A stretch of 64,000 nucleotides of DNA from Hyphomicrobiales bacterium (GCA_028290405.1 JAQGJX010000102.1:1-64000); one strand, 5' to 3'. Positions 18,530 to 28,961 are shown, counted from the first letter of the stretch. Notes: a model not told the origin generated them from the sequence alone. Program-made: numbers and translations.

Positions 18530-19210
18530 TCAAGGGTTCGGCGGCCTCGCCACGGCAACGCCGATCATCGCATCGCGCGTGACGAGCGCGGCCAGGGCCT
18601 CCTCGTCCATCGCCTCCGTGCCGGGCGGGCGCTGGGGCACGACGAGGTAGCGCAGGTCGGCGGTTGAATCGTGCACCCGCACCTCCTGCGAGGCCGGCAC
18701 CTCCAGCCCGAACTCTTCCAGCACGGCGCGCGGCTCGCGCACGATGCGGGCGCGATAGGCGCGGCTCTTGTACCAGGAGGGCGGCAGGCCCAGCAGGTCG
18801 CGCGGATAGCAGGAGCACAGGGTGCAGACGACCACGTTGTGCACGTCCGGCGTGTTCTGCAACGCCACCAATTGGGTGGTGGCGGTCTGGAATCCAAGCT
18901 CGCGGATGGCCGTGTTGGCGTCGGCGATGAGGCGCTCGTGGAAACCCGGATCGGCCCACGCTCGCGCCACAACCTTCGCGCCATTGGCGGGGGTGATGGA
19001 ATCGCGCGCCTCCATGGCGGCGCGCACCTCGTCGGCCGTGACGACGCCCTTCTCGATCAGCAGCTCCTTCAGGGCGATGCCGAGGATCTGGTAATAGGAA
19101 TGCACCTTGTCGTCAGGCTGCGGCGGCGCGTGATGGTCGTGACCGTGATGACCGTCGTGGTCGTGGTCATGGTCATGGTCATGATGATGGCCGTGCGGAT
19201 CGTTGCTCAT
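18530..19210 (-). CDS. Nitrile hydratase alpha / thiocyanate hydrolase gamma-type catalytic subunit, His-rich N-terminus
   Basis: The 226-residue protein has the metal-binding motif VVCTLCSCYPR with cysteines at about 129, 132 and 134. The Thr form (CTLCSC) is the cobalt type; iron enzymes have CSLCSC. Two of these cysteines are normally oxidised to sulfinate and sulfenate. Residues 1-27 hold 13 histidines (HDHDHDHDHD), an unusual extension that could store or load cobalt. The partner subunit is split into two genes just upstream (order beta-N, beta-C, alpha), exactly the scnB-scnA-scnC layout of thiocyanate hydrolase. Substrate (nitrile or thiocyanate) cannot be decided by reading. No separate activator gene is visible. 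Confidence 0.87.
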   Translation of the reverse strand: MSNDPHGHHHDHDHDHDHDGHHGHDHHAPPQPDDKVHSYYQILGIALKELLIEKGVVTADEVRAAMEARDSITPANGAKVVARAWADPGFHERLIADANTAIRELGFQTATTQLVALQNTPDVHNVVVCTLCSCYPRDLLGLPPSWYKSRAYRARIVREPRAVLEEFGLEVPASQEVRVHDSTADLRYLVVPQRPPGTEAMDEEALAALVTRDAMIGVAVARPPNP

Positions 19211-19228
19211 GTGCTTTGTTCCTGCGGC

Positions 19229-19516
19229 TCAGGGCTTTTCAAGCCAGTTGTCCATGAGGTCGATGGCCAGCGTGTCGCGCGGCGAGCCCTTGTAGGCCGG
19301 CCAGATCTCGGCTTGCTGGAAACTGACTTCGTAGACGTACTTCTTCTCGCCCGGCAGGCCGAACGCCAGCGTCTCGGGATTGCCGTAGGCGCCGAAACCG
19401 CGCGTGACCCGGCCCGTCTTGCCGCGGATGTAGACCGGCGTGCGGAAGTGGCCGATGGGGTAATCCTCGCGCACGCGCACAAGGTCGCCTTCACGGAAAC
19501 GCTGCGTCACAGGCAT
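19229..19516 (-). CDS. Nitrile hydratase beta C-terminal domain / thiocyanate hydrolase alpha-type subunit
   Basis: The 95-residue protein corresponds only to the SH3-like C-terminal domain of nitrile hydratase beta. It shows RFREGDLVRVREDYPIGHFR, the signature RTPVYIRGKTG, and the tail VYEVSFQQAEIWP. In thiocyanate hydrolase this domain is the separate alpha subunit. It overlaps the upstream gene by 10 bp and is followed after 18 bp by the catalytic subunit. It forms the shell around the metal site of the partner. Confidence 0.87.
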   Translation of the reverse strand: MPVTQRFREGDLVRVREDYPIGHFRTPVYIRGKTGRVTRGFGAYGNPETLAFGLPGEKKYVYEVSFQQAEIWPAYKGSPRDTLAIDLMDNWLEKP

Positions 19517-19854
19517 TTCGTCTCCTCCTCCGCCCGCAGCTCCAGTTCGCCCGTCTCGGCGAGCCGCTGGCGCACCTGCGCCACCTTGGCGTCGATCTCG
19601 TCCTGGGTGAGCACGCCCTTGTCGATCAGCTGGCGCTGCAAGGCCGCCGTCCAGCGCTCGTAATAATTCAGCTTCTCGTAGACGTCGTGGCCAAGCTGCT
19701 CGATGTTGCGGCGGTTTTCGTGCCCGGACGCGATGCCCTTGGCGCCGACGACGCCGCGTACGGCGTCGATCTGCTTCTCCCAGAAGGCCAGTTCGTGCGT
19801 GGAGTTGTCGATGGGGCCGTCCTCCAGCCCGCCAACGTCATGGGGTCCGCGCAT
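19507..19854 (-). CDS. Nitrile hydratase beta N-terminal domain / thiocyanate hydrolase beta-type subunit
   Basis: Start at ATG 19854 behind a near-perfect ribosome-binding site (aaggaggcgac). The 115-residue protein begins MRGPHDVGGLEDGPID, the typical nitrile hydratase beta N-terminus (GxHDMGG), and includes FWEKQIDAVRGVVGAKGI and NYYERWTAALQRQLIDKGVL. The protein stops where the linker to the C-terminal domain would begin. It is the first gene of a three-gene operon. The track ORF wrongly extends it by 45 residues. Confidence 0.87.
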   Translation of the reverse strand: MRGPHDVGGLEDGPIDNSTHELAFWEKQIDAVRGVVGAKGIASGHENRRNIEQLGHDVYEKLNYYERWTAALQRQLIDKGVLTQDEIDAKVAQVRQRLAETGELELRAEEETKCL

Positions 19855-20002
19855 GTCGCCTCCTTGCAAAACAGTCGGGGCCATCTTGCCGCATCGCGCG
19901 CCGGCGACGCAAGCGTTGCGGGAGCGGCGCGCACGAGACGCTGGCGCCCGCCAAATCAATCCGCTACGCCGCTCAGGCACGTCCAGCAAAGCGGTTCAGA
20001 AC

Positions 20003-20437
20003 ATGGAACATTACTTTACGCGGTTCGCCAACCAGGTCGCCCGCGTCTCGGGGCGCCCGCTCACCTTCGTGATCTGCTGCGCGACCATCATCCTGTGGGC
20101 GGCCAGCGGGCCTTTGTTCGGATTTTCCGACACGTGGCAACTGGTGGTGAACACGTCCACCACCATCGTCACGTTCCTCATGGTGTTCCTGATCCAGAAC
20201 ACGCAGAACCGCGACGGGGCGGCCATCCAGGCCAAGCTCGACGAATTGCTCCGCGCCGTGTCGGACGCGCGCAACGACTTCATCGGGATCGAGCACCTGA
20301 CCGAGAAGGAGCTCGATGAAATCCGGAACGACATCGAACGCTCGTGCGGCGACGGCATGGCCGATCCCGAGGGCAAGCGGAAGATGGAGCTGCTGCACGC
20401 GTCTTTCGGGCGCATGTCCAGCACGCGCGGCCGCTAG
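20003..20437 (+). CDS. Low-affinity iron permease family protein
   Basis: Start at ATG 20003. The 144-residue protein has two N-terminal membrane segments (FVICCATIILWAASGPLFGF and a second ending FLMVFLIQNTQNRD) and a cytoplasmic helical tail. The motif FLIQNTQNRDGAAIQAKLDEL is diagnostic for PF04120, named after yeast Fet4. Bacterial members are much shorter than Fet4, and a transport function is unproven. It is divergent from the nitrile hydratase-like operon (149-bp gap, likely shared promoter region) and convergent with guaB. Confidence 0.85.
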   Translation: MEHYFTRFANQVARVSGRPLTFVICCATIILWAASGPLFGFSDTWQLVVNTSTTIVTFLMVFLIQNTQNRDGAAIQAKLDELLRAVSDARNDFIGIEHLTEKELDEIRNDIERSCGDGMADPEGKRKMELLHASFGRMSSTRGR

Positions 20438-20445
20438 GCGGCCTC

Positions 20446-20461
20446 CTCCCGCGTGCGGGAG
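20446..20461. terminator. Hairpin between convergent permease-like gene and guaB
   Basis: ctcccgc/gcgggag with a 2-nt loop lies in the 51-bp gap between the two stop codons and could serve both strands. There is no strong T tract. Confidence 0.45.
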
Positions 20462-20488
20462 AAGGCGCTCGCGCGGGCCGTCAGGCCG

Positions 20489-22120
<1,632 letters not shown>

Positions 22121-23440
22121 TCAGCTCAGCCAGCGGACCATGCCGAGCGCCAGCGCGGGAAACGCCATCACCAGGGCCAGCCGCACCACGTCCGCCACGA
22201 GAAACGGCAGGACGCCGCGATAGGTGGCGGAGATCGGCACGCGGGTCGCGATCGAGCTGATGACGAACACGTTGAGCCCGATGGGCGGCGCGGTGAGGCC
22301 GATGCCCACCACGATGAGCACGAGAATGCCGAACCAGATCGCCACGTCGTCCGGCGGGATGCCGAAATCGAGCGCCGACACGATGGGGAAGAACACCGGC
22401 AGGGTCAGCAGCAGCATGGCGAGCTCGTCCATCACCGCGCCCAGCACGATGTAGAAGAACAGCAGCACGGCCAGCACCGCGTAGGGCGAGAGCCCCAGCC
22501 CGGCGATCCACGCGGCGGCCTCGGTGGGCAATTGCGACAGGGCGAGGAAGGAGTTGAACACCTCCGACCCGAGCAGGATGACGAAGATCATGCCCGTGGT
22601 GGTCACCGTCTGCATGAGGCTGGCGCGAATCTCCTTCCAGCCCAGCGAGCGCTGGGCGAGGCCGATGACGAACATGGAGACGACGCCGACCGCCGCGCCC
22701 TCCGTGGGCGTGAAGACGCCGCCGTAGATGCCGCCAACGACCACGAAGGCCACGATGAGCACGGGCCACGCGGCGCCGATGACGCGCAGCGTTTCCTGCC
22801 GGGTCATGCGCTCCTGCAGGGGCGCCCAACCGGGCTTGCGGCGCACCACGACGGCGATGGTGACGCAGTAGAAGACGGCCGCCAGCAGGCCTGGGACGAA
22901 CGCGGCCATGAACAGCTTGGCGATGTTCTGCTCCGTGGCGATGGCGTACACCACCAGGATCACAGAGGGCGGGATGAGGATGCCCAGCGTGCCGCCCACG
23001 GCGATGACGCCGGTGGAGAAGCCGCCGTCGTACTTGTAACGCTCCAGCTCCGGCAGCGCCGCCCTGCCGAAAGTGGCCGTGGTGGCGACGGAGGATCCGC
23101 AGATGGCGCCAAAGCCCGTGCAGGCGAGGATGACCGCATACGCCAACCCGCCGCGCACATGGCCGACGAGCGACGCGGCGGCGCGAAACAGCTTGGTGGA
23201 TAGGCCCGAATGCTCCGCCAGCGCGCCCATGAGGATGAACAGCGGGATGACCGACAGCGTGTAGTTGGCGAACTGGTGGTACGTGTTCGTCTTCATGTAG
23301 CCGAGGAAGGCGTGCAGGCTCGACAGGTGGATGTAGCCGACGGCGCCCGTGACCAGCATGGCGAGGCCGACGTGCATGCGCGCGCCGATGAGCAGCAGCA
23401 TGGCGCCAAAGCCGGCGAGCGCGACGAAGAGAGGGCTCAT
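22121..23440 (-). CDS. TRAP transporter large permease (DctM type)
   Basis: Start at ATG 23440 (MSPLFVALAGFGAMLLLIGA), whose ATGA overlaps the small-permease stop; the track ORF is over-extended. The 439-residue protein has about twelve hydrophobic segments. It shows DctM hallmarks such as GFGAICGSSVATTATFGRAALPEL, GTLGILIPPSVILVVY, and the late FPIVSALDFGIPPDDVAIWFG. It is the channel part of a sodium-driven periplasmic-binding transporter for an organic anion. Confidence 0.93.
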   Translation of the reverse strand: MSPLFVALAGFGAMLLLIGARMHVGLAMLVTGAVGYIHLSSLHAFLGYMKTNTYHQFANYTLSVIPLFILMGALAEHSGLSTKLFRAAASLVGHVRGGLAYAVILACTGFGAICGSSVATTATFGRAALPELERYKYDGGFSTGVIAVGGTLGILIPPSVILVVYAIATEQNIAKLFMAAFVPGLLAAVFYCVTIAVVVRRKPGWAPLQERMTRQETLRVIGAAWPVLIVAFVVVGGIYGGVFTPTEGAAVGVVSMFVIGLAQRSLGWKEIRASLMQTVTTTGMIFVILLGSEVFNSFLALSQLPTEAAAWIAGLGLSPYAVLAVLLFFYIVLGAVMDELAMLLLTLPVFFPIVSALDFGIPPDDVAIWFGILVLIVVGIGLTAPPIGLNVFVISSIATRVPISATYRGVLPFLVADVVRLALVMAFPALALGMVRWLS

Positions 23441-23940
23441 GAACGGCTCCGCAGCAGGCGTTGAGCCGTGTAGAGCGCGGCGAGGACGAGGAAAATGAGC
23501 AGCGCGGTGGAGACGAGCAGCGCCGGCCAGAGCGGCACTTGCGACACCATGGTGGATTCGCCGGTGCGGAACGCGTCGATGACGCCCTGCACCATGCTCC
23601 AGGAAATCACCCCTATGACGATGGCGTAGACCACGTCCCAAAGCGCGTCGATCGCGCCCTGCGCCCTGGGCGACAGGCGCGAGGTGAACGTGTCGACGAT
23701 GATGTTGCCCCGGTCGATCTGGCACAGGGGCAGGCAGCAGAAGACCACCAGAGCCGTGCCCATCTGCACGTATTCGAAATCGCCCGGCAGCGGCATGCCC
23801 AGAAGCCAGCGCATGAGCACGCTCACGGTCACCAGCACCGCAATGCCAAAGGACAGGAGACCGCCCACGAAGGCCACGAGGGTCGCCGCCAGCCGCACAG
23901 GCGAGCGGTCTGCGGCGACAGGTTCAGCTTGCATCGACAT
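23437..23940 (-). CDS. TRAP transporter small permease (DctQ type)
   Basis: The 167-residue protein has four membrane segments and the family signature around FEYVQMGTALVVFCCLPLCQ, with IDRGNIIVDTFT following. It overlaps the large permease by 4 bp and lies 60 bp after the binding-protein gene. It forms the membrane complex with DctM. Confidence 0.92.
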   Translation of the reverse strand: MSMQAEPVAADRSPVRLAATLVAFVGGLLSFGIAVLVTVSVLMRWLLGMPLPGDFEYVQMGTALVVFCCLPLCQIDRGNIIVDTFTSRLSPRAQGAIDALWDVVYAIVIGVISWSMVQGVIDAFRTGESTMVSQVPLWPALLVSTALLIFLVLAALYTAQRLLRSRS

Positions 23941-23966
23941 GGGGCGTTCCGGCGCTCGGGGAGAGG

Positions 23967-23990
23967 AAGGCCGCCCGCCGGGGCGGCCTT
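23967..23990 (-). terminator. Strong hairpin between dctP and dctQ
   Basis: A perfect 10-bp stem aaggccgccc/gggcggcctt with loop gccg lies 10 nt after the dctP stop. Such hairpins after binding-protein genes commonly stabilise or partly terminate the transcript, giving more receptor than permease. There is no T tract, so an RNA-stability or attenuation role is more likely than full termination. Confidence 0.55.
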
Positions 23991-24000
23991 CAGGGCGCGA

Positions 24001-25053
24001 TCAGGAGGCGGCGTACTTGGCCAGCAGCGCCTTGGCGTCCGCGATCTGCTTGGCGCCGTCGAGGCCCTTGGCCTTCATGTCCTCGATCCACTTGGCGGTG
24101 ACGGGCTCGGCGGCCTTGATCCACGCCTGCTTTTCGGATTCCGGAAGCACCGTGATGGTGTTGCCGCGCTTGCGCACGGCTTCCTTCACCTCGGCGCCCG
24201 CCTCGTCCCACATCTTGCCGGCGGCGGTGGCGAACTCCATGCCCATCGTGTCGTCAATGATCTTGCGGAATTCAGGCGCCAGCCCCGCGTACTTCTCGTT
24301 GTTCATCACGATGAAAAACGCGGCGGTGTAGAGCGTCGGGTTGCCGGGGATTTCGAGGTGGAACTTGGCCAGTTCCGCCAGCTTGATCGAGGGCACGACC
24401 TCCCACGCCACGATGGCGCCGTCGATGACGCGCTGCGACACGCTCTCGGGCACCTGCGTCACCGGCATGCCGATGGCCGCTACGCCGACGGCCTTCAGGG
24501 CCTCGCCGGTGAGGCGCGCCGGGAAGCGCAGCTTCATGCCCTTCAGGTCTTCCAGCTTCTCGACCTTGCGGGTGGAGTGCAGCACGCCGCCGTCGTGGCA
24601 CCAGTAGCAAAGGAGCTTGGTGTCCTTGGTCTCGTTGAGCAGGTGCGTCTGCGAAAACTCATGCGCCGCGCGGGCGTTCACGATGCCCTTCTGGTTCGCG
24701 ATGAAGGGCAGCTCGAACACTTCCGCCGACGGGAAACGGCCCGGGGTCGCGCCGGGCAGCGTCCACACCATGTCGACCACGCCGTCCTTGGCCTGATCGT
24801 AGAGCTGGGGCGGCGTGCCGCCGAGCTGCATGGCGGGGAACACCTGCACCTTGAGCTTGCCGCCGGAAATCTCCTCCACCTTCTTCGCCCACGGCATGAT
24901 GAGGCGCGTGTGGACGTTGGAGACGGCGGGCAGGAAGTGGTGGAAGCGCAGGGTGGTGACGGCCTGCGCGCTGGCGCTGGTCGCGCCCAGGATGGCGGGG
25001 GCGGCGATGAGCCCGCCCGCTGCGGCGACGACGCCGCGTCTCGAAATGGTCAT
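24001..25053 (-). CDS. TRAP transporter solute-binding protein (DctP family)
   Basis: Start at ATG 25053 with cgaggagggaatacac upstream. The N-terminus MTISRRGVVAAAGGLIAAPA carries a twin-arginine-like pair, so Tat export is likely. The mature protein begins TLRFHHFLPAVSNVHTRLIMPWAKK, and RFPARLTGEALKAVGVAAIGMP contains the conserved arginine that binds the ligand carboxylate. At 350 residues it is of normal length. It heads the TRAP operon. The divergent MarR-type gene probably controls it. Confidence 0.93.
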   Translation of the reverse strand: MTISRRGVVAAAGGLIAAPAILGATSASAQAVTTLRFHHFLPAVSNVHTRLIMPWAKKVEEISGGKLKVQVFPAMQLGGTPPQLYDQAKDGVVDMVWTLPGATPGRFPSAEVFELPFIANQKGIVNARAAHEFSQTHLLNETKDTKLLCYWCHDGGVLHSTRKVEKLEDLKGMKLRFPARLTGEALKAVGVAAIGMPVTQVPESVSQRVIDGAIVAWEVVPSIKLAELAKFHLEIPGNPTLYTAAFFIVMNNEKYAGLAPEFRKIIDDTMGMEFATAAGKMWDEAGAEVKEAVRKRGNTITVLPESEKQAWIKAAEPVTAKWIEDMKAKGLDGAKQIADAKALLAKYAAS

Positions 25054-25232
25054 GTGTATTCCCTCCTCGGAATTGCACGGGCGCCGTCCCCACGGCGCCA
25101 CGACTCCCGTGGGCACTTTAGCGGCGCCGTCAGCGTACGCCAGCCTGAAAATCCGCCCGATCGTATCCAATGAAATTATTTGCCGCCGGACGCGTCCTCA
25201 TGCTGAATGGGCGCCCACAGGCGGAACAGACC

Positions 25233-25727
25233 ATGACCGGCGGAAAATCGGCGAAGGCGGACATGCAACCGGAGGACGCGGCGAAACGGCTGTCTCTGTC
25301 CCGGTTCCTGCCCTACCAATTGTCCGTCGCGGCCGAGAGCGTGAGCCGGGTGTTCGCCCGCCGCTACGAGGAATCCTTCGGGCTCACCGTTCCCGAATGG
25401 CGCGTGATGGCCGTGCTGGCCGAGACGGACCGCATCCCCACGCAGGACATCATCGAACGCACCCAGATGGACCCGGTGCGCGTGAGCCGCGCCGCGATCC
25501 GCCTCGCCGACAAGGGGCTGGTGCAGCGCAAGACGAACCCCAGGGACCAGCGCGCCCACCTGTTGAGCCTGAGCGCCGAGGGGCTTGCGGTCTATGGCCA
25601 GATCGTGCCGCTGGCGCGCGACCTCGAGCAGGACCTGACGGAGACGCTGACCGAGGCCGAGCGCGCGCAGCTCGAGGCGATCCTGGCGAAGATCCACGCG
25701 CGGGGCCGCATGCTGCTGGCCGATTAG
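25233..25727 (+). CDS. MarR-family transcriptional regulator
   Basis: The winged-helix core reads FGLTVPEWRVMAVLAETDRI, with recognition region QDIIERTQMDPVRVSRAAIRLADKGLVQRK and wing NPRDQRAHLLSLSAEG, all standard MarR features. Start uncertain: the track gives ATG 25170, but ATGs at 25200, 25233 and 25263 also fit, and the conserved part begins only after the last one. I chose 25233. It is divergent from the TRAP operon and upstream of the flavin-enzyme gene, so it probably regulates one or both in response to an aromatic or related ligand. Confidence 0.88.
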   Translation: MTGGKSAKADMQPEDAAKRLSLSRFLPYQLSVAAESVSRVFARRYEESFGLTVPEWRVMAVLAETDRIPTQDIIERTQMDPVRVSRAAIRLADKGLVQRKTNPRDQRAHLLSLSAEGLAVYGQIVPLARDLEQDLTETLTEAERAQLEAILAKIHARGRMLLAD

Positions 25728-25853
25728 CCGTCCCGCGCGAAAGCCCGCAAGGCGCCAATTCCGTGCGCTTCCTTGACCCCGCGACGCCGCGCGACGATGA
25801 TGCGCGCGCTTTTGAAATAGCAGGCCGAGCCGCTCGGCCGCCCGGGGGAAACC

Positions 25854-27056
25854 GTGAAAGTCTTCGTCTTCGATCTTCTGCCCTACGCCACGCATCTCGA
25901 CCATCTGCGGGTGGACGGCGAACTGCCCTACCCGCTCGGCGCGGCCCATTGCGACCCCAAGGTCGTCGCCCGCACCTATGCGGAGCACCTGGACGCCTGG
26001 GAGGAGATGGACCGGCTGGGCTACGACGGCGTGGGCTTCAACGAGCACCACACCTCCCCCTACGGGCTGATGAACTCGCCCAACCTGCTGGCCGCCGCCG
26101 CCGCGCAGCGCACCAAGAACATCAAGCTGCTGATCTACGCGAACCTGCTGCCGCTGCACAATCCGCTGCGGCTGGCGGAGGAACTCGCCATGCTCGACTG
26201 CATGTCGAACGGGCGCATCATCTCCGGCTTCGCGCGCGGCATTCCGCGTGAATACGCGGTGCACAACGTGCCGATGAGCGAATCGCGCGAGCGCTTCGAG
26301 GAAGCCTACGAGATCGTCACGCGCGCCTGGTCCGAGGACATCTTCTCCTACGAGGGCAAGTTCTGGAGCCACAAGGACATCGCCATCTGGCCGCGTCCCT
26401 ACCAGCAGCCGGGCCCGCCGGTGTGGATTCCCGTCACCGGCAGCCGCGAGTCCATCGAGTGGGCGGCGGCCCGCAACATTCCGATCACGCCCGGCGCCGC
26501 CACCGAAGGCCTGCGGCTGGACGCGGTGCGCCTGTACGCGCAGAGCCTCGCGCAGCACGGCCGCACGATCACGCCCGACCACATCTCCCTGCCCGCCAAC
26601 GTCTTCGTCGCCGACAGCAAGGCGGAGGCCGTGCGCCAGAACGCGCCGTACCACCTGTATTTCAACACCACGATCTACAGCCACGGCAATTTCACCGAGA
26701 CCAGCAAGCAGCGCGGCTCGGGCTATGTGAGCGAGCGCGCCAGCGACTACGTGAGCCAGGAAAACCTGAAGGCGTTCGAGCGCTCGCGCGACGACTTCCG
26801 CAAGCTCACCTTCGCGGACGTGGAGAAGCAGGCGCAGAACATGCCCTGGGGCTCGCCAGACGAGGTGACCCAGCGGCTCATCGACGCCGCCGAGCGCGCC
26901 GGCGCCGGCACGCTGCTGCTCAGCATGAACCGGGGCGCCATGCCGCAGGAGCTGTTCCTTGAGCAGATCCGCCGCTTCGGCCGCGACGTGCTGCCCGCCC
27001 TGCAGGCCTATCAGGTGAAATCCTCGCCCTTCGCCGCGCAGGCCGCGGCGGAATAA
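25854..27056 (+). CDS. LLM-class flavin-dependent oxidoreductase
   Basis: The 400-residue protein is of the bacterial luciferase-like superfamily: EEMDRLGYDGVGFNEHHTSPYG, KLLIYANLLPLHNPLRLAEE, and GFARGIPREYAVHNVP. It uses reduced flavin from a separate reductase and O2. Substrates in this class range from alkanes to sulfonates and aromatics; none can be named here. The start is GTG 25854 after cgggggaaacc. It is followed by a good terminator and then by a thiamine-diphosphate enzyme gene. Confidence 0.88.
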   Translation: MKVFVFDLLPYATHLDHLRVDGELPYPLGAAHCDPKVVARTYAEHLDAWEEMDRLGYDGVGFNEHHTSPYGLMNSPNLLAAAAAQRTKNIKLLIYANLLPLHNPLRLAEELAMLDCMSNGRIISGFARGIPREYAVHNVPMSESRERFEEAYEIVTRAWSEDIFSYEGKFWSHKDIAIWPRPYQQPGPPVWIPVTGSRESIEWAAARNIPITPGAATEGLRLDAVRLYAQSLAQHGRTITPDHISLPANVFVADSKAEAVRQNAPYHLYFNTTIYSHGNFTETSKQRGSGYVSERASDYVSQENLKAFERSRDDFRKLTFADVEKQAQNMPWGSPDEVTQRLIDAAERAGAGTLLLSMNRGAMPQELFLEQIRRFGRDVLPALQAYQVKSSPFAAQAAAE

Positions 27057-27069
27057 CCGACATCAGCGC

Positions 27070-27093
27070 CGGCGGCCTGCGGGCCGCCGTTTT
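27070..27093 (+). terminator. Rho-independent terminator after the LLM gene
   Basis: An 8-bp GC stem cggcggcc/ggccgccg with loop tgcg is followed immediately by tttt, 13 nt after the stop codon. It is the most convincing intrinsic terminator in the window. Confidence 0.7.
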
Positions 27094-27137
27094 CGACGAC
27101 AAAAAAGGGCCGACGGGCGGCCTGCAGGGAGGTCACA

Positions 27138-28835
27138 TTGAAGAACTCGGTCGACGGCGGCGAAGCCGTACTTGAAGCCATGCGCAACCTGGGCGTGGAT
27201 TACATCATCTCCTCGCCCGGCTCGGAATGGAGCCCGGTGTGGGAGGCCATGTCGCGCCAGACGGTGGAAAAGAACGACGGCCCGAAGTTTCTCGATTGCT
27301 GGCATGAGACGCTCGCGGTCGACATGGCGCTGGGCTACACGGCCGTGACGGGCCGCATGCAGGCGGTTCTGCTGCATGCGGGCGTGGGCCTCATGCACGG
27401 CTCCATGGCGATGCTGAGCGCCACCAAGGCCGAAATGCCCATGCTGGTGATGTCCGGAGAATCGACCACCTACGGGGACGATCCCGAGCGCGAGGTCGAG
27501 CCGCAATTCTACGGCGGCGTCAGCGAGGGCGGTTCGGAACGCTATGTGGCGCCCATCGTGAAGTACGCCACCCACGTCAACAATCATTCGACGCTGTACC
27601 ACACCATCGTGCGCGGCGCGGAGATCTCCCAGCGCACGCCGCGCGGGCCGGTCTACGTCAACGTGTCGCTGGAGGCGCTGCTGCAGGAGTGGAAGCGCCC
27701 CGACGACCTGCGCAAGGTCGCCCCGGCGCCCCGGACCCAGGCCATGCAGCAGGACGTGGAGGAGGTTGCGGCGCTGCTGCGCGCCGCCAGGAACCCCGTG
27801 GTGGTTGTGGAACTGGCGGGCCGCGATCCCGAAGCGTTCCACGCGCTCGTCGAGATGGCGGACGCGCTGGCCGTGCCGGTCGTCAACGGCCGCGCGAGCG
27901 TCTACTCGAACTTCCCGCGCAACCACGACATGTGGCAGGGCTACCAGACCTTCGAGCACGTCGAGGACAGCGACCTTATCCTGCTGGTGAGCGGCAAGAC
28001 CCCCTGGTACACGCCCTCCAAGCGCCCGGGCGTCGGCAAGATCGTGTCCATCAGCGAGTATCCGCTGAAGACGCACCTCGGCTACCAGGTGCTGCACGCC
28101 GACAGCTATCTGGAAGGCGACGTCGCCGCCGCCCTGCGGATGCTGACCGCCGCCGCGAAGCCCGGCCCCGGGGACGCGGCGAAGATCGAGGCGCGCCGCG
28201 CCAAATGGAAGGGCGTCCATGACGCCTATGTGGCCAGCATGGCGGCCGCGCGCGAAAAGTCCGTGGCGACGGGCGCCATCGACGCGCTGGCGCTGGCGGA
28301 CGTCGCCGGCAAGGCGCTGCCCGGGAACACGATCGTCTGCGACGAGACCATCACGCACATGCCCGTCATGCGCCCGCACCTGCCGCTGGACGAGCCGCAA
28401 AGCTTCTTCCGCGTGACGGGCGGCGCGCTCGGCCAGGGCATCGGGGCGGCGCTGGGCGTCAAGCTTGCGTCGCCTGACCGCCCGGTGGTGCTGTTCGTGG
28501 GCGACGGATCGTTCCTCTACAACCCGATCATCCAGGCGCTCGGCGCGTCCAAGACGCACAAGCTGCCGATCATCATCGTGGTCTGCAACAACAAGAAGTA
28601 CGAGGCCATGCGCAAGGGCCACGTGATCTACTACAAGGGCGGCTACGCGGACACGACGCGCTTCCATCACGGCGTGGAGATCGACGGGCCGGAGTACCAC
28701 GAGCTGGGAAGCCATTTCGGCTTCTTCGGCGCCAAGGTCTCCACACCCGACGCGCTCGCCAAGGCCTTCGCCGACGCGCTTACGGCGAACCGGGACGGCC
28801 GAACGGCCATCCTCAATGTCGAGATGGTGAAGTAA
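27138..28835 (+). CDS. Thiamine-diphosphate-dependent enzyme (acetolactate synthase / decarboxylase-like)
   Basis: The 565-residue protein has the three domains of the family. The PYR domain contains the activating Glu (CWHETLAVDMALGYTAVTG). A middle Rossmann-like domain follows. The PP domain has the metal/ThDP motif VGDGSFLYNPIIQALG ending in CNNKKYEAMR. It starts at TTG 27138 behind a strong ribosome-binding site (gcagggaggtcac). The closest groups by feel are benzoylformate/sulfopyruvate-type decarboxylases rather than true acetolactate synthase. It sits with a flavin monooxygenase-like enzyme, an exporter and a solute receptor, suggesting a catabolic cluster for an oxo- or aromatic acid. 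Confidence 0.85.
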   Translation: MKNSVDGGEAVLEAMRNLGVDYIISSPGSEWSPVWEAMSRQTVEKNDGPKFLDCWHETLAVDMALGYTAVTGRMQAVLLHAGVGLMHGSMAMLSATKAEMPMLVMSGESTTYGDDPEREVEPQFYGGVSEGGSERYVAPIVKYATHVNNHSTLYHTIVRGAEISQRTPRGPVYVNVSLEALLQEWKRPDDLRKVAPAPRTQAMQQDVEEVAALLRAARNPVVVVELAGRDPEAFHALVEMADALAVPVVNGRASVYSNFPRNHDMWQGYQTFEHVEDSDLILLVSGKTPWYTPSKRPGVGKIVSISEYPLKTHLGYQVLHADSYLEGDVAAALRMLTAAAKPGPGDAAKIEARRAKWKGVHDAYVASMAAAREKSVATGAIDALALADVAGKALPGNTIVCDETITHMPVMRPHLPLDEPQSFFRVTGGALGQGIGAALGVKLASPDRPVVLFVGDGSFLYNPIIQALGASKTHKLPIIIVVCNNKKYEAMRKGHVIYYKGGYADTTRFHHGVEIDGPEYHELGSHFGFFGAKVSTPDALAKAFADALTANRDGRTAILNVEMVK

Positions 28836-28864
28836 GGCTCGCCTGCGCGAAGATGATCCACGCA

Positions 28865-28902
28865 CCACGTCCCCGGGGCGCGAAGCGCACCCGGGGTTCA
28901 GG
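28865..28902 (-). repeat. Dispersed palindromic repeat, inverted copy
   Basis: On the minus strand it reads ccccgggtgcgcttcgcgcc followed by ccgggg, matching the 134-174 core with a few changes. Confidence 0.55.
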
Positions 28903-28919
28903 GGCGGGCGCCTCATCCG

Positions 28920-28961
28920 GCGGCTCTGGGTCCCGGATCGTTGCGCGTCCGGGAAAGCGGG
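28920..28961 (+). repeat. Dispersed palindromic repeat, second local copy
   Basis: It begins gcggctctgggtcccggatc and ends cgtccgggaaagcggg, sharing both flanks with the copy at 134-174. Confidence 0.6.

Noticed and set aside
22121-23725. Long N-terminal extension of DctM in the track
   Set aside because: Extension is Arg/His-rich antisense-like sequence inside dctQ; the ATGA-coupled start at 23440 fits the family.
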